Source: Prostheceraeus crozeri (lineage: Eukaryota; Platyhelminthes; Polycladida; Euryleptidae). Taken from it: a DNA stretch of 64,000 nt. The position numbers were made by a program, and so were the translations under genes. Below are positions 1 through 11,899 of this stretch, piece after piece. Under the pieces are notes generated by a model. The model was given only the letters and a program-made list of their open reading frames with translations, had not been told where the DNA came from and did not search any database. Location: NCBI GenBank assembly GCA_907163375.1, contig CAJQUW010007952.1:124001-188000 (forward strand). The letters run 5' to 3'. Position 1 is the stretch's first letter. The number at the start of each line of letters is the position of its first letter.

Positions 1-1760
1 CCGAAGTGGTGCGAGCAAAATTATGCAGAGGCCAAGGTCCAAGCAGCCGCCTACTTCTTCCATTACTCAACACTACCTTTCTTGTCCTCACCCAGCTGAG
101 AAGTTGCTCAGCAGTTGAGAAGTGCCTTCAAAGTGGTGAGACAATGTAGAAACAAATCTGATCTGAGGATTGGCGAGGCTGTCTTCATACGCCTTACCAA
201 GCCTTCTTTGTGCATACAGAAGGACTTCACGCACTCTTGTAGGCCTATTCCCTAGTCTCGCTCATGTATGTCTACTTGCTGGACGATTGCATGACCTTAT
301 TTTTTGAGCTCCTACTGACATTTTTGTTCTGTCGCGCTTTTCTTAATTTTCATTTAACTACTTATTTTTCTTTTATTAGTACCGTTGTATAGTTGTTATT
401 TTGCTTTTACAGCATTTGACCATCCAGTGAATTGCGTTCCGTGTGTAGCTTACGATGACTGATTGATGTTTATTCTCATTCTGTCGTTGCTCTTCAAAGT
501 GACAGCGTGACTGGTCAGAGTTCGGGTAATACAAAGTATCGCAACGAGTTTCCGCGTTTTCAACTGAATGATGTTTTTATCATTGATACTTGAGAGACGA
601 GGACTAAAATAAACGGTTCCAGAGAGACCATCAGGAGAAAAATAGAAAGCAAATTTATTAGTACACAAAATTTTATTTTCATTGTAAAGGTTTCATAAAA
701 TTCCAAATGACATGCAACGTTGTAAAAAATATATGCAAATATTTCAAAAGTTTACATAATCATAGAATAATAGGTACTCCTTAGCAGGACGAGCACTCCC
801 ACAGGGAAACCAGACAAAGTCAATTATTTTCATAACACACAAATTGAAAATTATCATAAAACAATGGGCGAACTAAAATCACATATTATCAAACACAAAT
901 CTCGACACCAGTGAGTCACATTTTAGTTTCGTCAGCAGGAAAACCAACCAACGATCAAAAAAAACTCCTTATATGAAAAAATTCTGAACTGTTGCGACAA
1001 GTTTATATGTTTACACAAGATAAGTGTGGCACCATCTTTAACAAAATGACCTCTGTTAACAAGAATAATTACAATCTTTTTTGTGCCGATTCAACAACAT
1101 ATTGAGCAAATATGGAAATATGCGAGCAATATGCAAAATTCGATTCATTTGGCTCGCAAACACATGAATACCCATCTTTCGGTGGATGAGGCTATCTGGA
1201 AAAGTTAATATGTATAAAATGTAAAAATGTGCAAGTAGTGCGTCAAAAGAAAAAGAAGGAAATCTTTCGATTGATGTTTAGTCTGCGAGCATAGCAGCAC
1301 GACTTAGAACAAGATAATAGACAATTTCTTGAAAAAGTACCTGAACAACACGTTCGATGTAGATAGAGTAAACAGCGATCACATATCTTCATCCCACAAT
1401 CAATACTTCCTCACCACTGGAATGAAGAAAGATCTTTCTTCACATTACTTAAACCACAGTACGTTCGACATGATCACTGCGAACAATATCGGCTGGAGGA
1501 GGATGTTGAACGCTGATAGCTAATTCTTTCAGCGCTCTCTGTCCTATAACTTGATTACTAACATAACTTCATAACAAATTTTGTAGCCGACAAATCATCA
1601 ATCGAGACTAATTGTAATCTTATCTTTTCAACGTGTAGAACACAATGCTGTATTCGATGCAGAAATACGCAGTAGGCAAAAAATACGGCATGATCAATGC
1701 AAACAAAAAATAAGGATAGCTAGACCTGTTTCGTGTGATAGGCATTTATTCAACATTTAG
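1..1760. other. Left unique flank, no gene recognised
   Basis: Mostly AT-rich sequence without an ORF that I recognise. The first 300 bases are visibly richer in G and C than what follows. An open frame enters from the window edge on the + strand and stops at 97-99 (it starts PKWCEQNYAEAKV). This could be the tail of an exon whose beginning lies outside the window, but 32 codons are no proof. The short ORFs at 450-668 (minus) and 1329-1523 (plus) have low-complexity or unremarkable translations and no family resemblance that I can see. No tRNA, simple repeat or transposon end was noticed here. Confidence 0.6.
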
Positions 1761-2492
1761 CTACACTACACAGCCCGGCAGCCACAATGAGTTTCTCCAG
1801 GGAAAGAGGCCGAAACTGAAACTTTCACAGAATGCGTATATCCTGTGCCTACTACGAATCTGCACGTCTATCGAGTTCTGCCTGGTTCCTCTTCTTGTCA
1901 GAAACGATCAAGGAAAGGTACATTTTAATCTAATGGGATGCAGATTGGAGTTTTTTGCTATAATGAAACTCTCTATGTTTTCTACTACTGAGAGAAAAGT
2001 CTAGAGTAATAATTTTTGACATGGAATGTCTTCAGGTCATTTCCTATCATGTTTATGTGTTATTATCATGCTTCTTATCGGCGATGTATACAAGAATGTG
2101 GTCAAATACGCATCAAATTGGCAAAAAAGCTTGTGCTTGTCGACATAAGAAGCTTGCCAATTCAACATATATTTAGCTTCATAGACAGAAGTGCCTGAAC
2201 ATGATAGGAAATGACCTGAGGAAATTCCATGTCAAAAATCATGGCTTTAGACTTAGTAGTTTCACTCAGCATAAGAAAACATAAAAAGTTTTATTTTTGC
2301 CATAAACTTCAATCTGCGTCCCATTGGATTAACATGTGTATTTCTTTGATCCTGCCTGACAAGAAGAGAAAACAGACGGAACACAGCAGGCCTGCAAATT
2401 TGTAGTAGGCATAGGATAAACGTAATTCTGTGAAAATCTCACTTTTGGCCTGGCTCCCTGCAGAAACTCACTGTGTCTGCCGGAGTAGCACC
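1761..2492. repeat. Imperfect inverted repeat of two ~295-bp arms
   Basis: The left arm (about 1761-2053) and the right arm (about 2198-2492) are reverse complements of each other at roughly 75-80% identity by eye, separated by about 145 bp. Anchors are TCAGGTCATTTCCTATCATG near 2034-2053 against its complement near 2199-2218, TCTTCTTGTCAG in the middle of each arm, and GAGTTTCT(C/G)CAGGGA near the outer ends. The same peptide string, EFLQG.RPK, is read outward-in from both arms (plus strand near 1790, minus strand near 2450), which is simply the shared ancestry of the arms. Candidates are a foldback or long-TIR MITE-like element, or two copies of one repeat family inserted head to head. I saw no clear target-site duplication. 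If transcribed, it would form a long imperfect hairpin RNA. Confidence 0.75.
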
Positions 2493-3850
2493 TCTTGTAA
2501 TCTAAAATAAGTTGTTTAGTCATTGATTTAAGTTTTCGCTCATTGAATTTAATTTAATTACTTAGCCACTGTTGTTTGCTAGATTGCTTAAATACATTGA
2601 GTATTTTAGACAAACCATATAGTATGATTTGAATAAAGTTTCTGAACTGCCACGACACTTACTCTGGAACAGTCATTAGATTTAGGTCGTTTGGTCGCTT
2701 TATCTGATTTAATTTTCTAAATTTTGAAATAGCGCATGCCCGCTTATATAAGCCCACAGACCATGGCGATTATGTTGAATTCATGTTTCTCGCTAAGCTG
2801 TGGACTCATAAGTACTGAAGAATTTTCTGCAACAATGCATGCATGTTTGAAAAGAAATAGCCGTTTAGTACTTATCAGAAAAGTGAAATATAACTTTCAG
2901 TCAGAGTTTTACCATATTCATGCATGTACAGTATAAGATGGTGACATGGAACTATTTTAGCGACATCAGTGGATCGCATGAGTACCACTGAAGCTTACGA
3001 TAGTGAACTTCATGCTGCACATTGTTATAGTCAAATTCAGTCACTTCTCAACACATGTGAAAAGATTGCCCTGAGAGGGCATCGGAAAACTCCATTCTAG
3101 ATGCTTGGTGCAAATTACAGGAACCTCAAAAATTGCAGCATTGCACACCCCAAAAAGTCAACTCTCAGCTCTCAGAAGAGATAGCACACTGAGACTATAC
3201 TGCTTCAACGCCATATAGTTGGATTACCTTTCACATGAGAGCGGATGCATCAGAAATTACTTAAACTACCCAAACGAAAACTGCGTCATAATTTTGCAAT
3301 GCGATAATGCAATTGTTCTATATCTACACATTACGAAATCTCACTTAATGATAAGACAATTGAGAACACAGAAATTCTATCAAACTCTGAACTATTTTAT
3401 ATATTCGTACTATTACTATACTACTCAATCACTATACTACTTACTATTACTGCGTAATTACTACTTTCGTAATTCGTATTTTTTAAAACAGATCGAAATC
3501 TTCCATTAGGTTGCACAGAGAATTTTTGATTTCGTTGACATAGATAATCCAAGTGTGACATTGGAGCAATTTAACTCAATGAGATCTTTCACACGGGCCT
3601 TATAGGAGACTTATAGGAAGCGGTTCACGGTCGTCAATTTCATTAGTACGCCTACTCATGCGCACTACTAATGACGCAAAATCGTCCACATCAACAGAGC
3701 ATTTCACATTTTTGAGAGTAATGAAATGTTTGTTAATCAAGATAATTAAACTAGATCGAATGACCAAACAAACGCGTGTGATGATTAAATTGCAAAATCA
3801 AATGAGCAAAACCATTCAAATTCTAGAAAACTAAGTTCAATGAGCAAATA
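2493..3850. other. AT-rich unique interval, no gene recognised
   Basis: No recognisable gene. The ORFs at 2736-2936 and 3219-3509 (plus) give peptides without a family resemblance; the second ends in a Tyr-rich stretch produced by a simple-sequence run of TACTATTAC-like triplets around 3405-3480. The interval ends at the TA dinucleotide (3849-3850) that flanks the following transposon. Confidence 0.55.
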
Positions 3851-3972
3851 CAGGGTGTCCAGTTAAGGACACTGGATTTAATTCAATAGACATTGTCCAC
3901 AATGCTTCTGATATGTTATTGATTTGTTGCCTAGAATATCTACATAGGTATGCAACTTCATTTTGCATTGTC
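3851..3972 (+). repeat. Left terminal inverted repeat of the long-TIR transposon
   Basis: It pairs with 4968-5088. The outer 20 bases differ at one position (GTGTCC against GTGACC), and similarity continues inward for about 120 bp with scattered substitutions and small gaps. This is the downstream end relative to the minus-strand transposase. Confidence 0.85.
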
Positions 3973-4066
3973 GGTTTACAAGGAAATTAATTGAAATACG
4001 CAAAAAAGGATTAAATATGTTTGATATTGCAATCACAAGACAATTTTTCATCCACAGTCTGTATAT

Positions 4067-4800
4067 TCACTTATGAAAAACACCATCCTTTAATTGACCA
4101 CCTCTGCAGTCACAGCATACTCTTATTCTGTGAAGGAAATGTTCAATCACTCTTTCACACAAGTTTGACGTGATTCCACCAATTACACCTCGGATCTCGT
4201 GCTTTAATTGAGAGATCCTGTTGGTTTTTTTATATGCCCGCGATTTCACATAGCCCAGATCATGGAAATCATATGGGGACAAGACACATGATCCTGGTGG
4301 CCATTCATCGATGATAACCATTGCTGGAGAAAAGGCGATCAGGAAATTATTCTCTGATGAACTGTGTGGTTTCTCGTGCAGTATGTTTAGTTGCACCATC
4401 TAGTTGTAACCATAAGTCTTGTTCATCTAAGGTTTCGAGTTGAGGCAAAGAAACTCATTTATCATCCTTGAATGACAATCGCCATTTGCCTTTACAACTC
4501 CATTTTCATTTTCAAAAAATATGGTCTAATCACTCCACCAAACCATACCGCACATTGGTCGGGTTGCAATGGTTTCTCATGTAGGGTAATCGATCCTCAC
4601 TTGAGGATCGTCTATGGCCCATATTCGAAAATTTTGTTTCTTTGCGCAATCGTCGAGATGAAAATAGGTCTCGTCGCTAAAGATTGTTCTCCTCGTAAAC
4701 ATTGGATTCACTTGCTGATTCTTAAGCGCAAAATTGGCACAATCTTGGCGAACTGCATGGTCGTAAGTTTCAAACTGTTGTGCAAGTTGAACTTTGTAAG
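4067..4800 (-). pseudogene. Mariner-type transposase remnant (DDE/D catalytic domain)
   Basis: Transposase that would cut and rejoin the element ends in the nucleus. Read on the minus strand from about 4800 down to 4067, I see, in order: YKVQLAQQFETYDHAV; then FTRRTIFSDETYFHLDD with the first catalytic Asp in SDE (4673-4675); KKQNFRIW; IFFENENGVVKANGD; LWLQLDGATKHTARET with the second Asp (4398-4400); then WPPGSCVLSPYDF, GYVKS and a C-terminal tail RGGQLKDGVFHK. These blocks match the arthropod-type mariner/IS630 transposases with FSDEAHF, DGATCHTA and WPPRSCDLTP motifs. Defects: in-frame stops at several places between the first and second Asp, a frame change near 4400, and Val (4283-4285) where the third catalytic Asp is expected. 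The N-terminal DNA-binding part is not recognisable. The longest intact piece is 4067-4399. Non-functional. Confidence 0.85.
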
Positions 4801-4967
4801 GGTAATTGTACTAAGGGGGCAACTGCTGTGACCGATGGCATAAAGATGCCCTGGGATTTTCTATCCAATAATACAAATGGCAAGTGGTGTGACTGTGCCA
4901 GGTGTTCTATTACCATTATGAGTGGAACTCACCCAATGTAACTTCTGCATCAAATTCATAGCAAATT

Positions 4968-5088
4968 GACAATGCAAAATGAAGTTACATACCTTTGTAA
5001 ATATTCCAGGCATTTAATTAATAACATATCTTCAGTATCGTGGATATGGCTATTGAATTCAATCCGGCGTCCTTAACTGGTCACCCTG
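4968..5088 (-). repeat. Right terminal inverted repeat of the long-TIR transposon
   Basis: Reverse complement of 3851-3972 at about 80% identity by eye, ending CACCCTG followed by the TA duplication at 5089-5090. It is the upstream end relative to the transposase, so any element promoter would lie in or next to it. Confidence 0.85.
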
Positions 5089-5754
5089 TACATGTTGTCA
5101 AAGTCAATAAATCAACAATTGCTTTGAAAGATAGAAGTTAAAGGCCTACATTGTGTCATTATTGCGCATTTAAAGCAATTTCAAGTATTTCTACTTGCTA
5201 TTATACTACGGGTAGAAAACATTATTCATTTTTAGGCCCTCATCCAAAATCAGATTATATGTCACAATCTTAAAAGTTGCTAATAGATTACTAATTCGGC
5301 TATAAATCAGCTTGATGTCATACTTATTTGCAACAATAAACAAATGAGAAAATTTTCCATTAATGCGCCTGATTGAGGGTCAAATAAAGTTCACAGTTCT
5401 CATACAATACTCGGAGCATTTCTTACTGAAATTCATTCTGGTATTCAGAGAGCACTCGAGGCACTTCAAAGTTTCTTCCTGCGAAGGTCCGTGACATAAA
5501 TTGAAAACTAGAAAAGCCATCGCAAAATTGCTGTGGTCGTGGGCGGCACCATTCGTGCGAATATCCATTACATCAATCGATACCGAAGATTTCGGGAAGT
5601 TGGACGATCCACCAATGTGAATAGGCTCCCGAAAAATATGAAAGGTGTAGTAAGTATTTGCATGGATCAATGTGGCTCTACAGCATAGTTTCATGTTAGG
5701 TCCATACTAGTACATATGCACAATTGAACAAAAACAGACAAACCGATGAAGCAT
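5089..5754. other. Unique interval between transposon and array
   Basis: No gene that I recognise. The minus strand carries an ORF of 104 codons at 5380-5694 (begins MKLCCRATLIHANTYY, ends CSEYCMRTVNFI). It is Cys-rich with eight Cys, has no signal peptide, membrane segment or family motif I can name, and sits about 60 bp from the array edge. It may be chance or an exon piece; I leave it unannotated as a gene. The array begins without any degenerate copies in this interval. Confidence 0.5.
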
Positions 5755-8700
5755 TATTATGACTTTCTCTTTTGATTTTGACTTTCTTGTAATGCAGTAT
5801 TGTGATTTTCTCTTTTGATTTTGACTTTCTTGTAATGCAGTATTGTGACTTTCTCTTTTGATTTTGACTTTCTTGTAATGCAGTATTATGACTTTCTCTT
5901 TTGATTTAGACTTTCTTGTAATGCAGTATTATGACTTTCTCTTTTGATTTTGACTTTCTTGTAATGCAGTATTATGACTTTCTCTTTTGATTTTGACTTT
6001 CTTGTAATGCAGTATTTCGACTTTCTCTTTTGATTTTGACTTTCTTGTAATGCAGTATTACGACTTTCTCTTTTGATTTTGACTTTCTTGTAATGCAGTA
6101 TTATGACTTTCTCTTTTGATTTTGACTTTGTTGTAATGCAGTATTGTGACTTTCTCTTTTGATTTTGACTTTCTTGTGATGCAGTATTATGACTTTCTCT
6201 TTTGATTTTGACTTTCTTGTGATGCAGTATTATGACTTTCTCTTTTGATTTTGACTTTCTTGTGATGCAGTATTATGATTTCTCTTTTGATTTTGACTTT
6301 CTTGTGATGCAGTATTATGACTTTCTCTTTTGATTTTGACTTTCTTGTAATGCAGTATTATGACTTTCTCTTTTGATTTTGACTTTCTTGTAATGCAGTA
6401 TTGTGACTTTCTCTTTTGATTTTGACTTTCTTGTAATGCAGTATTGTGACTTTCTCTTTTGATTTTGACTTTCTTGTAATGCAGTATTATGACTTTCTCT
6501 TTTGATTTAGACTTTCTTGTAATGCAGTATTATGACTTTCTCTTTTGATTTTGACTTTCTTGTAATGCAGTATTATGACTTTCTCTTTTGATTTTGACTT
6601 TCTTGTAATGCAGTATTATGACTTTATGTTTTGATTTTGACTTTCTTGTAATGCAGTATTATGACTTTCTCTTTTGATTTTGACTTTGTTGTAATGCAGT
6701 ATTATGACTTTCTCTTTTGATTTTGACTTTGTTGTAATGCAGTATTACGACTTTCTCTTTTGATTTTGACTTTCTTGTAATGCAGTATTATGACTTTCTC
6801 TTTTGATTTTGACTTTCTTGTAATGCAGTATTGTGACTTTCTCCTTTGATTTTGACTTTCTTGTGATGCAGTATTATGACTTTCTCTTTTGATTTTGACT
6901 TTCTTGTGATGCAGTATTATGACTTTCTCTTTTGATTTTGACTTTCTTGTGATGCAGTATTATGATTTCTCTTTTGATTTTGACTTTCTTGTGATGCAGT
7001 ATTATGACTTTCTCTTTTGATTTTGACTTTCTTGTAATGCAGTATTATGACTTTCTCTTTTGATTTTGACTTTCTTGTAATGCAGTATTGTGACTTTATG
7101 TTTTGATTTAGACTTGCTTGCAATGCAGTATTGTGACTTTCTCTTTTGATTTTGACTTTCTTGTAATGCAGTATTATGACTTTCTCTTTTGATTTTGACT
7201 TTCTTGTAATGCAGTATTATGACTATATCTTTTGATTTTGACTTTCTTGTAATGCAGTATTGTGACTTTATGTTTTGATTTTGACTTTCTTGTAATGCAG
7301 TATTATGGCTTTCTCATTTGATTTTGACTTTCTTGTAATGCAGTATTTCGACTTTCTCTTTTGAATTTGACTTTCTTGTAATGCAATATTATGACTTTCT
7401 CTTTTGATTTTGACTTTCTTGTAATGCAGTACTATGACTTTCTCTTTTGATTTTGACTTTCTTGTAATGCAGTATTATGGCTTTCTCTTTTGATTTTGAC
7501 TTTGTTGTAATGCAGTATTATAACTTTCTCTTTTGATTTTGACTTTCTTGTGATGCAGTATTATGACTTTCTCTTTTGATTTTGACTTTCTTGTAATGCA
7601 GTATTATGACTTTCTCTTTTGATTTTGACTTTCTTGTAATGCAGTATTATGACTTTCTCTTTTGATTTTGACTTTGTTGTAATGCAGTATTTCGACTATT
7701 TCTTTTGATTTTGACTTTCTTGTAATGCAGTATTGTGACTTTATGTTTTGATTTAGACTTTCTTGTAATGCAGTATTATGACTTTCTCTTTTGCTTTTGA
7801 CTTTCTTGTAATGCAGTATTATGACTTTCTCTTTTGATTTTGACTTTGTTGTAATGCAGTATTATGACTTTCTCTTTTGATTTTGACTTTCTTGTAATGC
7901 AGTATTGTGACTTTATGTTTTGATTTTGACTTTCTTGTAATGCAGTATTATGACTATATCTTTTGATTTAGACTTTCTTGTAATGCAGTATTATGACTTT
8001 CTCTTTTGATTTTGACTTTCTTGTAATGCAGTATTATGACTTTCTCTTTTGATTTTGACTTTCTTGTAATGCAGTATTATGACTTTCTCTTTTGATTTAG
8101 ACTTTCTTGTAATGCAGTATTATGACTTTCTCTTTTGATTTTGACTTTCTTGTAATGCAGTATTATGACTTTCTCTTTTGATTTTGACTTTCTTGTAATG
8201 CAGTATTATGACTTTCTCTTTGATTTTGACTTTGTTGTAATGCAGTATTATGGGTTTCTCTTTTGATTTTGACTTTCTTGTAATGCAGTATTATGACTTT
8301 CTCTTTTGATTTTGACTTTCTTGTAATGCAGTATTATGACTATATCTTTTGATTTTGACGTTCTTGTAATGCAGTATTGTGACTTTATGTTTTGATTTTG
8401 ACTTTCTTGTAATGCAGTATTATGACTTTCTCTTTTGATTTTGACTTTCTTGTAATGCAGTATTATGGCTTTCTCATTTGATTTTGACTTTCTTGTAATG
8501 CAATATTATGACTTTCTCTTTTGATTTAGACTTTCTTGTAATGCAGTATTATGACTTTCTCTTTTGATTTTGACTTTGTTGTAATGCAGTATTATGACTT
8601 TCTCTTTTGATTTTGACTTTCTTGTAATGCAGTATTGTGACTTTATGTTTTGATTTTGACTTGCTTGCAATGCAGTATTGTGACTTTCTCTTTTGATTTT

Positions 8701-11700
8701 GACTTTCTTGTAATGCAGTATTATGACTTTATGTTTTGATTTTGACTTTGTTGTAATGCAGTATTGTGACTTTCTCTTTTGATTTTGACTTTGTTGTAAT
8801 GCAGTATTATGACTTTCTCTTTTGATTTACACTTTCTTGTAATGCAGTATTATGACTTTCTCTTTTGATTTTGACTTTCTTGTAATGCAGTATTATGACT
8901 TTCTCTTTTGATTTTGACTTTCTTGTAATGCAGTATTATGACTTTATGTTTTGATTTTGACTTTCTTGTAATGCAGTATTATGACTTTCTCTTTTGTTTT
9001 TTGACTTTCTTGTAATGCAGTATTATGACTTTCTCTTTTGATTTTGACTTTCTTGTAATGCAGTATTATGACTTTCTCTTTTGTTTTTTGACTTTCTTGT
9101 AATGCAGTATTATGACTTTCTCTTTTGATTTTGACTTTCTTGTAATGCAGTATTGTGACTTTCTCTTTTGATTTTGACTTTCTTGTAATGCAGTATTATG
9201 ACTTTCTCTTTTGATTTTGACTTTCTTGTAATGCAGTATTGTGACTTTATGTTTTGATTTTGACTTTCTTGTAATGCAGTATTATGACTTTCTCTTTTGA
9301 TTTAGACTTTCTTGTAATGCAGTATTATGACTTTCTCTTTTGATTTTGACTTTGTTGTAATGCAGTATTATGACTTTCTCTTTTGATTTTGACTTTCTTG
9401 TAATGCAGTATTATGACTTTCTCTTTTGATTTTGACCTACTTGTAATGCAGTATTATGACTATATCTTTTGATTTTGACTTTCTTGTAATGCAGTATTAT
9501 GACTTTCTCTTTTGATTTTGACCTACTTGTAATGCAGTATTATGACTTTCTCTTTGATTTTGACTTTCTTGTAATGCAGTATTATGGCTTTCTCTTTTGA
9601 TTTTGACTTTCTTGTAATGCAGTATTGTGACTTTATGTTTTGATTTTGACTTTCTTGTAATGCAGTATTGTGACTATATCTTTTGATTTTTACTTTCTTG
9701 TAATGCAGTATTTCGACTTTCTCTTTTGATTTTGACTTTCTTGTAATGCAATATTATGACTTTCTCTTTTGATTTAGACTTTCTTGTAATGCAGTATTAT
9801 GACTTTCTCTTTTGATTTTGACTTTCTTGTAATGCAGTATTATAACTTTCTCTTTTGATTTTGACTTTCTTGTAATGCAGTATTGTGACTTTATGTTTTG
9901 ATTTTGACTTGCTTGCAATGCAGTATTGTGACTTTCTCTTTTGATTTTGACTTTCTTGTAATGCAGTATTATGACTTTATGTTTTGATTTTGACTTTGTT
10001 GTAATGCAGTATTATGACTTTCTCTTTTGATTTTGACTTTCTTGTAATGCAGTATTGTGACTTTCTCTTTTGATTTTGACTTTCTTGTAATGCAGTATTG
10101 TGACTTTCTCTTTTGATTTTGACTTTCTTGTAATGCAGTATTATGACTTTCTCTTTTGATTTTGACTTTCTTGTAATGCAGTATTATGACTTTCTCTTTT
10201 GATTTTGACTTTCTTGTAATGCAGTATTGTGACTTTCTCTTTTGATTTTGACTTTCTTGTAATGCAGTATTATGACTTTATGTTTTGATTTTGACTTTCT
10301 TGTAGTGCAGTATTATGACTTTCTCTTTTGTTTTTTGACTTTGTTGTAATGCAGTATTATGACTTTCTCTTTTGATTTTGACTTTGTTGTAATGCAGTAT
10401 TATGACTTTCTCTTTTGATTTTGACTTTCTTGTAATGCAGTATTATGACTTTGTCTTTTGATTTTGACTTTCTTGTAATGCAGTATTATGACTTTCTCTT
10501 TTGATTTTGACTTTCTTGTGATGCAGTATTATGACTTTCTCTTTTGATTTTGACTTTGTTGTAATGCAGTATTATGACTTTCTCTTTTGATTTTGACTTT
10601 CTTGTAATGCAGTATTGTGACTTTCTCTTTTTATTTTGACTTTCTTGTAATGCAGTATTATGACTTTCTCTTTTGATTTTGACTTTCTTGTAATGCAGTA
10701 TTGTGACTTTATGTTTTGATTTTGACTTTCTTGTAATGCTGTATTATGACTATATCTTTTGATTTTTACTTTCTTGTAATGCAGTATTGTGACTTTATGT
10801 TTTGATTTTGACTTTCTTGTAATGCAGTATTATGACTTTCTCTTTTGATTTTGACTTTCTTGTAATGCAGTATTTCGACTTTCTCTTTTGATTTTGACTT
10901 TGTTGTAATGCAATATTATGACTTTCTCTTTTGATTTAGACTTTCTTGTAATGCAGTATTATGACTTTCTCTTTTGATTTTGACTTTCTTGTAATGCAGT
11001 ATTATGACTTTCTCTTTTGATTTTGACTTTCTTGTAATGCAGTATTATGACTTTCTCTTTTGATTTTGACTTTGTTGTAATGCAGTATTTTGACTTTCTC
11101 TTTTGATTTTAACTTTCTTGTAATGCAGTGTTATGACTTTCTCTTTTGATTTAGACTTTCTTGTAATGCAGTATTATGACTTTCTCTTTTGATTTTGACT
11201 TTCTTGTAATGCAGTATTGTGACTTTATGTTTTGATTTAGACTTGCTTGCAATGCAGTATTGTGACTTTCTCTTTTGATTTTGACTTTCTTGTAATGCAG
11301 TATTATGACTTTCTCTTTTGATTTTGACTTTCTTGTAATGCAGTATTATGACTATATCTTTTGATTTTGACTTTCTTGTAATGCAGTATTTCGACTTTCT
11401 CTTTTGATTTTGACTTTCTTGTAATGCAGTATTATGACTATATCTTTTGATTTTGACTTTCTTGTGATGCGGTATTATGACTTTCTCTTTTGATTTTGAC
11501 TTTGTTGTAATGCAGTATTATGACTTTCTCTTTTGATTTTGACTTTCTTGTAATGCGGTATTATGACTTTCTGTTTTGATTTTGACTTTGTTGTAATGCA
11601 GTATTATGACTATATCTTTTGATTTTGACGTTCTTGTAATGCAGTATTGTGACTTTATGTTTTGATTTTGACTTTCTTGTAATGCAGTGTTATGACTTTC

Positions 11701-11899
11701 TCTTTTGATTTAGACTTTCTTGTAATGCAGTATTATGACTTTCTCTTTTGATTTTGACTTTCTTGTAGTGCAGTATTATGACTTTATGTTTTGATTTAGA
11801 CTTTCTTGTAATGCAGTATTGTGACTTTCTCTTTTGATTTTGACTTTCTTGTAATGCAGTGTTATGACTTTCTCTTTTGATTTTGACTTTCTTGTAATG

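Larger units (their letters stand above)
3851..5088 (-). mobile_element. Decayed mariner/IS630-type DNA transposon with long TIRs
   Basis: A complete but inactive element of 1,238 bp. It begins CAGGGTGTCCAGTTAAGGAC and ends with the complement of CAGGGTGACCAGTTAAGGAC, and TA stands directly outside both ends (3849-3850 and 5089-5090). TA target duplication and CAGGGTG termini are what the Tc1/mariner/IS630 superfamily shows. The terminal inverted repeats are long, about 120 bp (3851-3972 and 4968-5088), matching at roughly 80% including an inner block CTTCATTTTGCATTGTC. Between them, on the minus strand, lies a broken transposase (see the next entry). The divergence between the TIRs and the several breaks in the gene point to an old insertion. 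The assignment to the superfamily is firm; the exact clade is not. Confidence 0.88.

Noticed and set aside
4591-4610. Palindrome CGATCCTCACTTGAGGATCG as a regulatory site
   Set aside because: It falls inside the transposase reading frame (DDPQVRID) and occurs once; coincidence is the simplest view.
4472-4831. 119-codon plus-strand ORF
   Set aside because: It lies antisense to the transposase catalytic region and has no motif of its own.
5380-5694. 104-codon Cys-rich minus-strand ORF as a real gene
   Set aside because: No family resemblance, signal peptide or splice context; length is within what chance gives in 6 kb. Described only in the flank entry.
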